A stretch of DNA of 64,000 bases from Entonaema liquescens (GCA_902805475.1 CADCSX010000010.1:186001-250000); one strand, 5' to 3'; positions 1-12,335 are shown, numbered from the stretch's first letter. Program-made: numbers and translations. The notes: generated from the letters alone by a model not told the origin.

Positions 1-546
1 TATCCTGCCCTTGTGGTCAATGGTAGCGATCTTAGCCGCCTCATCGACGATAGTCTCCAATGAATTTAGAGGAAGGGTAAGGATCTCCGTGTTATAGGCC
101 GCGAGAGCAACGTAGATGTAGACTATGAGCATAACCAGAAACGACGGGATGGCAAGGGCCCACCACCGGTTAGGATAGTAGTAGATGCCTAGGGCGTGCA
201 AGAACGGAGAGGGCAGGTATGCCCATAGTAGATATATGAGGAAGGTAAAAGACGAGAAGAGGTATAAGACGAAGCCGTAGTACTCATACGTAGGTACCTT
301 CGGGGATGCGCGCGGCACCGGCTCGAGGTCGTCGTCTGAGGCATCTGGCGTAGTAGGTCGAGATGGACGGAGTAATGATGTTAAAGACGGGGATGGAGGT
401 AGTGGTGTTGGAGGTCGGCCGTAGAATGGAGGAGCAAAGTAATTTTGTTGTAATGGAGGCGGAGGTAAAGCCTCTTCTTCGCTGGAGGACGATACTTCGG
501 ACTGATCGTCTGAGAGGAAGTCTTCGTCGTCGGAAATAAGCGACAT
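1..546 (-). CDS. gpi19: PIG-P / GPI19, GPI-GlcNAc transferase subunit (3' part outside window)
   Basis: Partial gene. The ATG is at 546 on the minus strand and 182 codons are open to the window edge. Residues 1-75 are acidic, Ser- and Pro-rich and probably cytosolic. From about residue 90 comes the PIG-P signature: a YEYYGF motif running straight into a first membrane helix, a short loop containing YYPNRWW, and a second helix ending in a tyrosine-rich stretch before AAYNT. This two-helix arrangement is that of the GPI19/PIG-P subunit of the ER-membrane complex that transfers GlcNAc from UDP-GlcNAc to phosphatidylinositol, the first step of GPI-anchor synthesis. The gene is divergent from ARP4, 456 bp away. 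The acidic N-terminal extension is longer than in yeast Gpi19, as is common in filamentous fungi. I see no frameshift. Family assignment is confident; the C-terminus cannot be judged. Confidence 0.85.
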   Translation of the reverse strand, partial: MSLISDDEDFLSDDQSEVSSSSEEEALPPPPLQQNYFAPPFYGRPPTPLPPSPSLTSLLRPSRPTTPDASDDDLEPVPRASPKVPTYEYYGFVLYLFSSFTFLIYLLWAYLPSPFLHALGIYYYPNRWWALAIPSFLVMLIVYIYVALAAYNTEILTLPLNSLETIVDEAAKIATIDHKGRI

Positions 547-1002
547 CTTAGCTATAATATAGTATAATTATAGAGCTTCTTGAATTATCATATCTCAACT
601 TGGAGGGTATTGTATACGCATTATCATATTTATACCCCCCCCCTCCGATTTGGAGTTGCAACTGTTGAGTCGCATTGAAGATGTATTAAACGTTAAAATA
701 TTAAAGTTGAAGCTTAAAGCTTAGGAAGTACCTAGGTACATGTATTTATTAGAGTGTGCGAAAGGTACAAGTAGAAAGAACGAGGCCCATTTTATTTACA
801 CCTGTAGGTACATCGTAGGGGTACGCATGTTACCTAGAGGCAGGTACCTATTTACCAGCCACAGTCGCGACCGCAAAGGGCTGGACTGCGGAAGCTTGGA
901 GCTTCAACCTTTCGACGCGATCCGCCAACTTTTTCCACTACGACCTTGTCGCGGAGGGCTTGTCCTATACAATTAATTATTAAAATTATTATAATTGATA
1001 CC
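547..1002. promoter_or_regulatory. Shared divergent promoter of the PIG-P gene and ARP4
   Basis: This is a 456 bp gap between two divergent start codons. It contains a C-rich run near 636-644, a perfect 12-bp palindrome GTACCTAGGTAC near 728-739 and an AT-rich stretch just before the ARP4 start. No protein-coding signal is convincing. A bidirectional promoter is inferred from gene orientation only. Confidence 0.5.
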
Positions 1003-2503
1003 ATGTCTTCTCAACAACCACTTCCAAATACACAGCAGCCGCTTGATGTCTATGGCGGAGGTAAGTGCACCAGCCTCGTCCTCTCAATTCACGAATCTAA
1101 TTCCCCATTCGCGACTCTCTCTTTACTTCCATTACTAACGCTACCCACCAGACGAAGTATCGGCCCTCGTTCTCGACGCCGGTTACTGCCATACGCGAGC
1201 CGGTTTCGCAGGCGAAGATGTCCCCAAATCAGTCATCCCCTCCTTCTACGGCAGCGTAAAATCTGGCGAGGGTGAAGCTGCCATCTACCGTGAAGTCTTT
1301 GGCGACGAATGTTTAATCCCCCGCGCCGACTTGGAGATAAAAAATTACATGTCGCGCAGCGAAAGCATAGTCGAGGATTGGGATGCTGCAACTAAGATTT
1401 GGGAACATACCCTCATTAAGCGTCTGCAGCCAGAAAAACCAACACCGCCTAATAAGAATGGGCTGAACGACCCGGCTGAAGATGGAGAGGGCGACATCGC
1501 TATGGAGGATGCAGAGGAGCAGGAGAAACCTCTGGCCGAAAACCCCCTGCTGATGACCGAAGCACCATGGAATTCTGGTAAGGCGCGGGAAAAGGCGATT
1601 GAAATTGCAATGGAGAATTGGGGTTGCCCTGCGTTCTGGTTATCGAGAACGCCTGTATGCGCTGCGTTCGCGGCTGGCAAGGCCTCGGCACTAGTTATCG
1701 ATGTCGGCGGTGCGAATACGAGTGTCACAGCCATTCACGACGGTATGATCTTGAAACGCTCAATCCAGAAGTCACCAATTGGAGGATTATGGTTGTCACA
1801 GCAAATCCGTACCATGTGGGAGAACAATGACCCTAAGATCGACGTTGTGCCGTCTTTTATGGTCGAAAACAAAACCCCTGTGGATGCAGGTGCACCCGCC
1901 CAGGCGAAGCTGCGCAAATTTCCCTTCGAGATTCACCCTTCGTTCCGCATTTATGAGGAGGAGCGTCTCTTGACCGAATATAAGGAATCGGTCGTCGAAG
2001 TCTGGCGAGGTCCCGGTAAATACTCAAACCCAGGCAATGAGGACCTCGTTAGATCACAGCCCGGCCGTGTGTTTGAGATGCCCAACGGGTCAAATCAGAT
2101 GTGGCGGGAGCAGCGATTCAAGGTTTCTGAGGGCATGTGGGATGAGGCAGCGGCATTGCCGACGACAGATGGCGCGAAGGCTCAGACTATCCCGGAGCTA
2201 ATCAAGGCAGCCATTAACGCGGTTGATGTGGACTTGCGACCTAATCTATTAGGAAACATCGTGGTAACGGGAGGAACGAGCTTGCTCAACGGATTTGGCG
2301 ACCGCCTTAACAACGAGTTGATGGCTATGTATCCCGGTATGAAGATCAAGCTGCATGCTCCTGGTCTAACTACGGAGCGGCGCTTCGGTGCATGGATTGG
2401 AGGCAGCATTCTCGCAAGCTTAGGAACATTCCACCAGATGTGGATCTCACGAAAGGAGTACGAAGAGAATGGCGCAGGAATTGTTGAGAAGCGATGCAAG
2501 TAG
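1003..2503 (+). CDS. arp4: Actin-related protein 4 (Arp4/BAF53 family)
   Basis: Nuclear actin-related protein, a shared subunit of the NuA4 acetyltransferase and the SWR1 and INO80 remodellers. There are two exons: 1003-1060 and 1152-2503. The 91 bp intron starts GTAAGT and splits the GAC codon of YGGDEVSALV. The spliced protein is 469 aa, close to yeast Arp4 (489). The N-terminus shows the Arp4 signature GYCHTRAGFAGEDVPKS followed by PSFYG. The central phosphate-loop equivalent is VIDVGGANTSVTAIHDG. The C-terminal VVTGGTSLLNGFGDRLNNEL and RRFGAWIGGSILASLGTFHQ blocks are actin-fold conserved. A charged insert near residues 145-180 (EDGEGDIAMEDAEEQE) is typical of fungal Arp4. The start was chosen because it is the only ATG in frame with the first exon. 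The frame is intact throughout, unlike several neighbours. The gene converges on the D-serine dehydratase gene. Confidence 0.93.
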
Positions 2504-2786
2504 TCGACAGATCCCCGGTTATAAATTCATGATAATAAAGGGTGGATTATCTATCCCCTCAGGCGTCCGGAGTTCGTAGATAGCTAAGCAGGTAAGCAGG
2601 TTGAGGCTTCCTGTACTTTCTAAAGGGACACAAAATAGGACTAGGAATTAATTTCCATGAAAATCAAGTTAAGACAGATATATTTTTCTATGCTGCTTTT
2701 CGTTCACTTGATGCTCAAAGTGACCCCGCGACGCCTCTCCATCCCTTTTCTCCCTAACCCCCTTTTTTGTCTAGCCCCCGTTCTTT

Positions 2787-4374
2787 TTACCACCCGTTCC
2801 ATTTCGGCCACACGTCAATAATCTCATCCTCTCGCCCCGTGTTCCCAGAATCTACAACCAAGTAGTAAGCGTGTCCTGCACTCGCTATGCACGAGTGATT
2901 CGGCCAAATCCGCACGCGCTGGCCCACGCTCAGCGACGCCTCATCTTCCTTCCGCCCCACCCACCGCAGCACCCCGTGTTCCTGGCTGATCTTCGCGACC
3001 TGCCACCCTCCGTGGACCTCGGGGAAGTCTGCCCCCGGCGCGGGCTGCGTCTTCGCTAACGCCCCCCACGGCATCACCAGCCCCCATGCCGAATACCGCT
3101 TTCCGTCCGGCTCTTGGCATGGTTCGCGGCCCAGCGCGAGGCTGCCTGCGTTGACCAGGGCTTCGGTGGCGCCGTCGGGCCCGCGCGCCGGGTACACGGA
3201 TGCGACGTCCGCGAGGATGCTGATCCCGATCATGGAGCTGTTGAGGAGAGAGAGGTCACGTGCGCGGCGAGTTGTTGGATGTCGAGCGTGGGGTACACGC
3301 CGGCGTGGACTTCGGGGGTGAAACGAGAGGCTCTGAGGACTTTGAGAAGGGACTTGAGGTGCGAGGTTGGGGCGGCAGTTTTGATATTAAATCCGTTACT
3401 AGTACCGTTGCCGTTCGTAGCACCATTCGTGGATGCTAGATCGGGGTGCTGGATCGTCGTCGCCGTGGGCGTTGCGCCGACGGAGAGAACCAGCGGGTCT
3501 TTGTCCGGAGCACGCTTGTCGCGGACGGCTTCGGCGACCTGTTTCAACCCCACGAATTCCTGTTCCAGGATGCCCATGGCCTCCCAGTCCTTGTGCGAGG
3601 CGTACGAGTGGCCGGCGTGGCTGTATACGCCTAGGAGAACGGAGAATCCGTCTTCCTCCGAGTCGAGGAGCTGGTCGATTAACACGTCGGTTTCCGGCGC
3701 CCCGGGGACGACGCCCGCGCGGTTGCTCCCTACGTTGACTTTGAGGAAGACCAGGGGTGGGTTACCGCCAGACTTGGAGTTGAGAGATGCGAGCAGAGGT
3801 ACTTGGTCCACGTGGTCGATCATGACCGATAGGGCGCCGGGGCCGAGGTCCGCTGAGACGCGGGCGAGCCGGTCGAGGCATGAGGCGTAGAGGGGGAATG
3901 AGTAGAGGACCTGCGCACGTGGTAAGTGCCAGAAGGCGGAAGAGATGATATTGCTGCGGGGTGTTAAAAGGAGAAAGTGCCTTAGGTACTTACATTGATT
4001 TTCCTCCCTTTGTCCCGGTACTCTTTTAGCAGGGGAACAAGCTTCTCGGCCTCGATAATCGTGGAGACTATCAGATTTACCGGAGATGAGCTATCGTCTC
4101 CTACTTGCAGTCTCGTGAGCTCCTCCGTCTAGGAATGCTTAGTTAACTCGGCCCTTTTCTTATCTCTAGCAACCCCTAGATATACGGGTCATACCTTGTG
4201 AGTTTTGATATGCGCTCGCCAGCTAAGCTGTAACCGCTCGGCGGCTTCGAGCATCAAATTGCAATTTGCCTCGACCTTAGCCAGATCCAAGACGGCGGTT
4301 GGCGTGATGACCTCGTTAAGGTTCTTACCCACAAACTGGGTACGAAGGAGGTCCTTGGATATTTGCACCGCCAT
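2787..4374 (-). CDS. dsd1: D-serine dehydratase / D-threonine aldolase-like PLP enzyme, with one apparent 1-nt frameshift
   Basis: Fold-type III PLP enzyme with an alanine-racemase-like barrel. The family removes D-serine (or cleaves D-threonine) using PLP and a Zn ion. Three exons: 4374-4195, 4128-3994 and 3910-2787. The introns are GTATGA..CTAG and GTAAGT..GCAG. Exon 1 holds the PLP lysine in HIKTHK (about K57). Exon 3 carries IDHVDQV, NVGSNRAGV, YSHAGHSY, SVGATPT and HAGVYPTLDIQQLAA, followed downstream by ISILADVASVY and the Zn-ligand pair PNHSC near the C-terminus (about H444 and C446). The two halves of exon 3 lie in different frames. The switch is near 3260, where one C seems missing (CAC-GTGAC instead of CACCGTGAC). 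With one base added the protein is 479 aa, the family length. As written, translation stops at 3230 and the metal site is lost. Sequencing error is the simplest explanation; a pseudogene is the alternative. Confidence 0.85.
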
Positions 4375-6992
4375 GGTGAAGCTTCCCTTGCGTTTGATCC
4401 GTTCGGGCTGGCTGCGTATAATTTTACTTAATGCCAGTTATGGTATAGGTCCTACTCAGTCTATGGAAGCTGGTTGGGACGTATACGAGAGTGTCGATCT
4501 AGTATAGTCTAAATTATCCCCGGTAAGTTAGATATACCTAGGTAGGCATTGGGTTCACTTATACTCGGTGCCTTACATCGTAGAGTTAGGACTAGGAATA
4601 CGCCGAAGGGCGCCAGTCGACTCGTGACCCACTGACCGCTAGATAGGTTCGGTATACTAACTTGGAGCTAGTTGGGCTGTCATGCACCACGACGAAACCA
4701 CCTGCATCGTAAGTGTGGTTCACGATGTAACAGCCCCTACATGAGAAGGTTCGTATGTTGCGTCATACTATATAGCACACCAAGTTTAAAGTGATTCCCG
4801 TTAAAGGAGTTTCGAATAAGTAAATATTGCCGATCGATTACTACGGACGATAACGTAGATAGTATCTAAACTTTTGCTTTTTTCGTTTCCTTTTGCGCCA
4901 TTGCCAAGATTATACACGTTTCCCTTACTCAGCCATGATGGAATTCCCTGCTTAGACGAAAATAACCAAACAAAGAAATATTCTACGTAGGCTAACTGGC
5001 GTTCCACTTGTTCGGGTCCAAGCATGTAGGTGCGGTAGTCGTACGGGTACGGCTTATCCGGGCTAAAAGAACGAAGCCTTTTGGTGCCTCAATGCCACTC
5101 ACTAGCGTCACATTCGGATCCGCACATGCTCATAGATAAATCATGGGGTTTAAAATCCGATCGCGGAGCCGAGTGGGAATTCCTTTTGATAAGGAGTTGG
5201 TTATACGTTAGTATCCGTGAGAGCTTGTCTACTTTTGACCGGGAAGACTACAGTATGTTGCTAATGACGGGTTGAGAAGTTAGTAAACGTCCCATATGAT
5301 AAGACTTTACAAACTACCCTATATTATATTATGTAGAACTCGGAGAATAGTCCTCGTATGATATCCTATAGAAACTAATCATAAGGAGTAAGATAATCAA
5401 CTTAAACATAGGAGATTAAAGCAAAGCCCGAGCTGGTTATTCGAATCCTGGCATAGTTCTCGAAGCACCAACGTAGTAACGGTATCTTCAATATTGCTGG
5501 GTTCTGCCAATACGTGGTTGATAGTGATTTGGTACCAGTACTCCCACATTCACAGAACTCCGGTAAGCTACAGCGAAGTTTGCATTTTTCACCGGCTAAG
5601 ACTTATAAGCACGGTACATATGAAACGTCGTTATCGGTGTACCCGTCGAATTCAATATCCCATGACGGCTAGTGGTGTACTTAATGCGGCATTCCTAGAA
5701 GGTTACGAGGCGACCAGTACGACATCAGACGGCCAGGTAAAGAAGGAGGACCATTTGTAAAAGGACCTTGATAAAGGAGACATCGATACAATATTGGCCT
5801 CGGGTGCTCCACGAATACAAAGACCACGCTGCGGGGTAATTACTACGGCGTACCTCGTGCGTATGGAACTTAAAACTTTGTTAGAGGTCGGAGAAAGGGA
5901 AGAGAGTGAATAGGTTCGTATTAAGCCCTTGATCGAGCGAGTCTCGAGGCCTCTGACTTGATATGATTATTTGATATTTCATAAAGTAATAATGTTGACT
6001 TCTAGACCGATAATGAGTAAGAGGTAGGAAATACTCAAAATGACAACGGGCAAGGTTAAACCCGTTTTTTAATAGTCTTTACGTGCTGATTTGTAGTTAA
6101 CATGAAGATTTGAGGGAACTTTCTACCATATCTTACACACAAAAAAAAAAAGAGGCAACTTTTTTATTAGTAAATAATCTTCAGGTTTCACGACATTCGA
6201 ACGGCTGACAAGATGTTTTAAAGACCTTGGCGATAGGTTCAATGTTGGCTGACTAAGTAAGTACCTAGGTACCTCCATTTACATCTGGATTTGCTCTTTC
6301 CATTGCAGCCCACGACGACTATGAACCATTTCCCTTTATCAGATTAGGTAGACTTTCACCTCCATACATGTACCTTACCTTATGTAATATGTGTGCAACT
6401 ATCTAGGTACTTGTAACATGCAGGACGTGCATTCAGTATCATAATCCTGCTGGATTAAAAGAAATTGGATTTAGAAGGCATATCACTATCAAATAAATAT
6501 CTTTTATTTAAGATTTCCCTTTTTATTTTCCTTGTTGTCCCGTTACTAGAATTGAGTTTTTAACAAGCGGCTTCTCCCTAGAGCAACGCCGGGGTGCGTG
6601 AGTTAGCTACATTGGATGTGGTTTAATCTTGGTCAAGGCTTCCCCCGCGGTCTAGAAGGACGTACCTTGGTACCACTTTAACGCGACTTCCCAATTTCAA
6701 GCCGCCACCTATTCGACTCATCGACCATCTACCAATTAATCGCAATTCCTTATCACAAGCACCATTGTTTTTGTCACTCTCATCTGGCGCGTGGGTTGCT
6801 TTTTAGCTTCATGCCGCTCTGATTATAATAATTTTGATGAAGCCTCTACGCGTAGAGACGCCCGTATCGTCCTGATATGAAGTAGCCTAGCTGATATGAA
6901 GTAGCCTAGCACATTACCATCCTTTCGTTTGCGAACGTCCCCGACGACGACGTCGACAAGTCCTTTACCGTACCAGAATCGCGCGAATAATC
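4375..6992. other. Intergenic gap, no supported gene (2.6 kb)
   Basis: The gap lies between the divergent D-serine dehydratase and TAF1 genes. It is AT-rich with scattered stops, and short open frames (under 90 codons) have no recognisable domain or coding character. It contains an A-run near 6140, a GTACCTAGGTAC palindrome near 6267 and the TAF1 proximal promoter features listed separately. Nothing else was recognised. Confidence 0.6.
6844..6909 (+). promoter_or_regulatory. TAF1 proximal promoter: MluI-box palindrome and 19-bp tandem duplication
   Basis: The perfect 14-bp palindrome CTCTACGCGTAGAG (6844-6857) is centred on ACGCGT, the MCB element bound by MBF-type factors in fungi. It is followed by a perfect head-to-tail duplication of CTGATATGAAGTAGCCTAG (6872-6890 and 6891-6909). 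Both sit within 150 bp of the TAF1 ATG. What is seen is the sequence; regulation by MBF is inferred. Confidence 0.45.
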
Positions 6993-9900
6993 ATGGACGG
7001 TCTTACGGCGAGTTCTCCGGCCTCGGGCCCGGTTCGTGTGGATGGGGTCACCATTAAGGAGGAGGAGCCCGATCACGACCAGGTAAACGGACAGCCATTC
7101 CAGAACATTGATTGGGCTGCACAGGAACAGAAGGATGAAGATGATATCAATAAAATATTTGCCGACGAGGGGAGGGTTACTATGCCGGAAAATCTCGAAC
7201 TATTCGCCGATAAAGTAATCGATCAGACCGACAAGGCAGACGACGCAATCGATTTCGAAGATATTAGCGATAGTGACCTGGCTTCGGACGATGGTTCTAG
7301 TGCTATCGGCGCTGGGATTTCGCAAGTTCCTGGTCTTACCGAAGATGAGGGTACTAGTCATGAGAACGAATATATGGATGACCTCTTTGGAGGCGGCCCC
7401 GAAGGCGAACCCGATTTTCCATCTTCACCACCTGCGGCTGATGCGGCGGCGGAGCCACCCTTGGGTGGGTTAACTATGCCTACCAAGGCTGCAACAGTGA
7501 AGGAGCGCGACGTGACGGACGAGGCTTGGAAGAACATGTCATTCGAGGAGAGGCAGAGGCTCAATTTCCCTCAGTACAACCTATCTATAGATAAATGGAT
7601 GAACCAGGTCAGCAAAGAGGACACGTCAGTTCAGAAGGCTCCCGAAAACGTAGACGAGCTCTTGGCGCAGAAGTTCCCAGGCTTTGCAAAACATAAGACT
7701 CTCTTCTTCAACCAGCTTTTCCCAGAATGGCCCGCGGAGTATATGTACAAGGAACCCCCGAATAAAGACAGGGACCCCCCCGAGTTTGTGCCGACTAAGC
7801 TCGAGCTGGAACTGGAAGCCGATTCCTCAAAGCTTTTCAGGATTCCAGAGAGTGCACTAGCCGGCCAAAGAGGCGGCTATAACGACGAAGATGACCGGGG
7901 TTTGGACGCGACGGATAGCTATTCGGATGTCTCAAACTCGGAGCAGTCACTCATCGGAGGCTTTAGCCTAGATGAGATCGCCACAGTATGTGATGATTGG
8001 AGTTTGTTCACACAAGCCGACTCTTCTATTGAGAAAGCTACAGCTGTTGTCGATCCAGACGACGAAATGGATGATTGGGAGAGAGAATTCTTGCAACCGC
8101 AAGCCACGAAAAAGCGACGCAGATATGAACCTGGTCTTCCAAGTTTATCGTCTTTTGACACTTGCCATGTTGATGACTTCCTCAGAGAGACGCGGCGAGC
8201 TAGTAGGCATGTCAGACTGGATTATAACGACCCTTACCTATTGATCGATAAAGATGGTGGGAGAGAGCGGCCATCTAAACGTCCAAAGGTCGAGGAGAAG
8301 ACTAAGCGGATGGCCAACGGCCAACTTAGGAGAGATGTTATTCATCACTTTAATCTTTCTAACGACGATGCATATGAGGCGCTCAAGGCAAATCATAAGA
8401 GCAAAGTTAGAGCTACTCTATCTAACCTTTCTGTTGAACATAGTTTACCTGCTCTTAAACTGACCTTCCCCTTCTACCGAACCAAGGTTGACGCTAAGCC
8501 TTGGGAGCATCACCGCAAGAAGTTTGAGGTGGAGAAGGTGGTGAAGCATGCTATTGGAGTGCGCAAACCCAGTAAGATTAGGCGGAAGGACACGAAGGGG
8601 AAGACTAATCAGGAGATATTCCGTACTACAAGAGATCTCAGCTTGAACGATAACTCTACCGCAGTCCTCTTCGAATACTGCGAGCAATTCCCCGTCATGA
8701 TGTCGAACTTCGGCATGGGTAGCCGCGTGATCAACTATTACCGCCGCAAAGATCGAAATGACGAGGACAAAATTCCGAAACTTGACATCGGCGAAGGTCA
8801 CCCACTGCTACCGGAAGATAGGTCGCCCTTCTCCATCTTCGGAACTGTTGACCCCGGCGAGACGGTCCCCACGTTGCACAATGAGATGTACCGGGCGCCG
8901 ATTTTTAGACATGAGCCTAGGCCAAATGATTTCATTCTCGGGTATTCAACGAACGCTACCGAGGGTCCGAAGTTCTATCTTCGCAAAATTGACCATGTTT
9001 ATACGGTTGGCCAAACGTTCCCTTCATTGGAGGTGCCCGGTCCACATGCTAGAAAGGTCACAAACACGTCGAAGAACCGTCTCAAGATGATCGCGTACCG
9101 CATGATGAAGAAAAAAGAAACGCAGGATGTAGGTCTTAACGAAATAACACCCCACGTGTTCGAGAAACCGGACCCGCAGAACAGACAGAAAATGAAAGAA
9201 TTTCTCCTATACGATAGGGAGAGGAAGACTTGGGTTCTGCCAGAAGGCCAAACCCTCATGGACGAGTCCGCCATACGAGCCATGATCAAACCAGAAGATG
9301 CTTGTCTGATTGAAGCCATGCAAATCGGCCAGCAAGCCTTGACAAATGCCGGTTACGATCCTAAAGATAGGGAAGAGGAAGATGAAACCGTGGAAGAACC
9401 ATTGGTGGCTAGGATGGCACCATGGGAACTTACTAAGAATTTCATCGATGCTAGCGCCGGTAAGGCTATGGTGGCCCTCCATGGTGAAGGCGACCCTACC
9501 GGCCACGGCCTTGGATTTAGTTTTATTAAGACCTCTATGAAAGGCGGTTATATAAACGCTGTCCAAGGCCCCTTAGCTACTTCGGCAGATGCGATTGAGC
9601 GCGAACGTAAGGCGAACGGCGGTCATTCGTATAATGTCAAGAAGCAGCAGGACATGTATAACGCGGCCATTCGTCAGATCTGGGAGAGACAGAAAAGTAC
9701 ACTAAGCGACCCTACTACGCATGACGACGCAGATGTTCTCGATACAGCTAACGAGGACGATCGCTTCAATTCGAGACAGCCCGATATGACTCCTGCGCCG
9801 CTAGACGACGGACGTAGCCAGTTCAGTCGCTTCAGCGGTACCAGCCGTTCGGGCAGGAAGAAGCTCAAGATCATACGCAGGAAACGGAACGAAGCTGGAG

Positions 9901-10390
9901 AGACTACTACAGAAAGCATCATCCTGACTGATACGACAGTTATAAGGAGCTATCTGAGACAACGTAAGGAACTTGATGAGAAGAATAGAGAGTAAGTTAA
10001 TCCGACTTGTTGCTTGTAGCAGAAGTCAACTTATGCTAATATGATTTTCAACTCTAGTGTCTACAGTCTGCAGCCGACTGCTGATGCGGATGACAATCGC
10101 GAGAAGCAAAAACTGTAAGCCCCAATGCCAAAATATCTGGGGATATTTTCTAACATCCTTGTAGTGTTGACAAGGAGCTTTCAAGGCTCCTCAAGAATCA
10201 AGACCGACGTCAAATCCGCGAGAAGCAAGGGAAGAGCAAGAAGAAGAAGAACGATACCAACCCTGATGCATCCCCGGATCCGCCCGCCGGTGACAAGGCA
10301 GCGGCGGGTACGACTCGAAAATGTGCTAATTGCGGGCAAGTAGGACATATCAAGACGAACAAAAGGTACTGGCATTATTGCTCTCTTTAA
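6993..10390 (+). CDS. taf1: TFIID subunit TAF1 (DUF3591 scaffold protein)
   Basis: Largest TFIID subunit, the nuclear scaffold that contacts TBP and promoter DNA. Exons 6993-9991, 10058-10114 and 10165-10390 give 1093 aa, in the range of yeast Taf1 (1066). Residues 1-150 are acidic and include a TBP-mimicking type of segment (FQNIDWAAQE, DDINKIFADEG). The conserved DUF3591 core spans roughly 480-900, with SPFSIFGTVDPGE, FILGYSTNATEGPKFYLR and a final WELTKNFIDASAGKAMVAL plus DPTGHGLGFSF block. A Lys-rich region precedes the C-terminal zinc knuckle CANCGQVGHIKTNK near residue 1072. Fungal TAF1 lacks the metazoan bromodomains, and none are seen here. Introns are GTAAGT..CTAG and GTAAGC..GTAG. 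The last residues are uncertain: reading through gives a TAA at 10388, but a possible intron 10365-10419 would give another tail. The frame is intact for 1000 codons. Confidence 0.93.
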
Positions 10391-12305
10391 ACTCGCCTCA
10401 AACATTATGACCCCTTAAAGTATAATGACGCCTCGCGTTGCTACTGGGCTTGCAACAGTACCGGTCCTCATCACCCTATTATGGACTCTTATACGTGCAC
10501 ACTCTAAGTGGTCTCCTATTGGGGTCAACTCTTTTTATCTCATTTATATACACATTAGTCACGAAGTAATCACATAAGCTAACTTCCGATCTAGCAAATG
10601 TCCTCTACTAAACGGCACAATAACGACGAACAATGGAGGTGCCGATCATGGCGGATTCGGCTCTTTTGGGGCGCCATCTGCCGCGCCATCATCTGCCAAT
10701 GAATAAATATTGTCGCGATTTTTTACTTCTGTTTTCTTCGACGGATAAACGTTTGATGATCCCCGGTTGTATGGGACGATAATTCGGACAATGTGGGTTA
10801 AGTTGAGACTGCTATAGTCTTCCCTAGTACGATTGACGTATAGCTGCTTCCTCCTCCGCTCCCCCGTGTCTTCTCGGCCATGCCGATTCATCTCTTCGAG
10901 TCCTCTGGAGCATAGGGAAGGTCGATTGTTTTTACCTAAAATGGCACTAGGATGGTAATTTCGAGTTGGTTTGATACCTCCAGGAAGGGTTAGGGGTGTG
11001 GCCAAATTTGGAAGCATAGGCATGGTGTTTAGGTTCGAGAATGGCTCTGCATGGCTGCAACAAAATTCTCAAGGGACATTTGTTTTCGACGATGGAAGGT
11101 CTAGTGCGACCACCGGCTTTACGTGGTTGGCCGGTATATGGTTGTCTGTATGCAAGTCTCCCGCTCCACCCGAGCCCCTGGAATCGTGGTGAGCGGCTAA
11201 GCAGATAGAACGGTAATACCAAAATGGCCTTAACAATTTCTAGAAAACTTCTGTAGCAGCGAAACCAGGTGCCCATGTGCTCGCAAGCCTGCATATTGCT
11301 ATACTTAGAAGCAATAGGTGCGCGAGTATTACCACAAACCTACTATGTCACCAGCCTTGGACGTATGTAATACTGACGTGCATTTCCGTGCCACGTGGAT
11401 GCGGAGAGCTTTCTGACTATTCGCTCGCATCTTTTTTGTTCATTGTACTATTACGTCTGGATCCATGTTGGAGAAGGGAAGAAGAAGAAACTTTTTTTTC
11501 TTTCTTTTTCCCTCTTTTGATTTCCTTTTCCGATAATTTACCTTCATAGCTACCTAGCTATTCCGTATCTGCAGCGATAGAGGACATGCGGTGAGGTAGG
11601 TAGTAATGAAAACTCTGAAGAGGAACGCTTATCCAGAAAGGTGGTAATCAAATGCAACGGTACTTACACAAATGGACTCAATATTGCGACATGCGTATTA
11701 TATGCATACAAACATTTACCGCTAGAGATAGGAAAAGGCGGGCAGCGAATGATAGAGCAGAACGAGCTATTATACGACTAAGACATATACACTGAACACT
11801 GTGTGAAGACTTAGATGAATGTCTAGCCTCGAGTTGGATGATGGGATTGCGTGCGTACCTGACTAGCCCTATACTCTGACCAAAACTCTTACCTATACTC
11901 TGACAAATACAATGCTCCAGATGACACCTCGATCTACTACGTAAGGCCGTAACGTGATACAAACACGGCAGGAGAATGGTACCACTGCCGGCGAGGGCTG
12001 AAGGCAACGGAAGACTATTGTCCTTGACACAGCTGTTTTTTTGGGGGCGGCAGTGGAGGACGTAAAAAGCAAGGACCCAAGGCAGTGTAAACATCGGCAC
12101 CGGTGCTCCGGTCCCGATATTTTGTCCGAGCTTTTATTTTCCTAAGTGCTGTAACGTCGATATCGATCCTATCCACGATCGAGCGTTGTCTTCTTACCTG
12201 GGTTTGATCAAGGCTTCAGCCCTGCCCGCGTTCCTCTGGGGGCTCGATTTAATGCGATGCGATGCGCTGCGATCCGAACCGTAGGCCCGTTCGCGTGGCG
12301 CTGCC

Positions 12306-12335
12306 CTATGCTATGCTATACTATGCTATGCTATG
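12306..12335. repeat. Pentanucleotide CTATG microsatellite, 6 units
   Basis: Six consecutive 5-bp units CTATG, the third altered to CTATA. They lie just downstream of a similar GCGAT-type pentamer cluster near 12252-12272. Replication-slippage repeats in non-coding DNA. Confidence 0.85.

Noticed and set aside
3238..3264. Short intron (GTGACC..ACAG) as explanation for the D-serine dehydratase frame change
   Set aside because: It would be about 22 bp, far below the spliceable size, and leaves the wrong phase.
3114..3890. 258-codon plus-strand open frame
   Set aside because: It is the antisense shadow of the GC-rich D-serine dehydratase exon, whose frame carries clear family motifs.
11678..12100. 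140-codon minus-strand open frame
   Set aside because: Random-like composition with overlapping frames on the other strand and no recognisable motif.
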